5,231 bases of DNA from CTSoil-075 sp964292325 (lineage in GTDB: Bacteria > Bacillota > Negativicutes > DSM-13327): positions 1 to 5,231 of the forward strand of contig CAXYVG010000172.1 in the NCBI GenBank assembly GCA_964292325.1, given 5' to 3'. Both the position numbers and the translations under genes were made by a program. This document shows, one piece after another, positions 5,195-5,231 of this stretch. The notes under the pieces were generated by a model. That model was not told where the DNA came from and searched no databases. It saw nothing but the letters and a program-made list of their open reading frames with translations. Position 1 is the first letter of the stretch, and the number at the start of each line of letters is the position of its first letter.

Positions 5195-5231
5195 ATGGCA
5201 AAAGAAACATTTCATGCAGTAGCTCAGTCAA
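5195..5231 (+). CDS. 5' end of an unidentified gene, cut by the window edge
   Basis: An ATG at 5195 follows AAGGAGG (5181-5187) with a 7-base spacer, a near-ideal ribosome site. Only 12 residues are visible: MAKETFHAVAQS. This resembles the first strand of HPr (PtsH) proteins, but the next codon starts with A and so cannot be the Gly of the GIHARPA site without a one-residue shift. It also resembles the start of small OsmC/Ohr-type stress proteins. Neither can be decided. The gene is at least 300 bases from the regulator and has its own upstream region. Confidence 0.75.
   Translation, partial: MAKETFHAVAQS

Noticed and set aside
5195..5231. Naming the last gene ptsH (HPr)
   Set aside because: The twelve residues align with HPr starts, but the following codon begins with A and cannot encode the expected Gly; the evidence is too short.
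1..5231. CRISPR array, tRNA, rRNA, toxin-antitoxin or phage defence genes
   Set aside because: No regularly spaced repeats, no RNA gene folds and no matching protein motifs were seen on either strand.

Overview
The window looks like low-GC Gram-positive DNA (Firmicutes, most likely Lactobacillales such as Carnobacteriaceae or Enterococcaceae). It is AT-rich, its genes carry strong AGGAGG-type ribosome binding sites, and its left edge carries an IS6-family (IS1216/ISS1/IS257-type) insertion-sequence end. The genus cannot be fixed from the sequence alone.

Layout. Bases 1-54 hold the terminal inverted repeat of an IS6-family element that lies mostly outside the window. A clear rho-independent terminator (83-112) then serves a leftward gene for a small single-domain cupin protein (568-143). 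A 292-bp gap (569-860) contains the probable cupin promoter and a curious Shine-Dalgarno followed by ATG-TAA. The main block (861-4149, leftward) is a three-gene ABC exporter operon: ATPase A (first gene), ATPase B, and a six-helix ABC-2 type permease with an unusually large acidic external loop. A TetR-family regulator (4334-4894, rightward) is divergent from it. Overlapping divergent promoters and a 36-bp concentric palindrome lie between them, which is the usual arrangement of a TetR repressor controlling itself and an exporter. Downstream of the regulator is a roughly 125-bp inverted-repeat unit (MITE-like, or a shrunken insertion sequence) able to form competing hairpins. Next come an A-tract region, a sigma-B-like promoter candidate, a partial cre match, and the first 12 codons of a rightward gene cut by the window edge.

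How the genes work together. ATPases A and B are paralogues and probably form a heterodimeric motor for the single permease; TetR probably represses the operon until a ligand, perhaps the exported compound, is bound. The substrate is unknown. Two features stand out. ATPase A has an in-frame TAA after codon 255, but the same frame continues for 56 sense codons that align without gaps to the C-terminal domain of ATPase B. It is therefore either a recent nonsense mutation or a readthrough product. ATPase B has Asn in place of the switch histidine of the ABC ATPase H-loop, so the two nucleotide sites would be unequal. I see no CRISPR array, tRNA, rRNA or clear new defence system.
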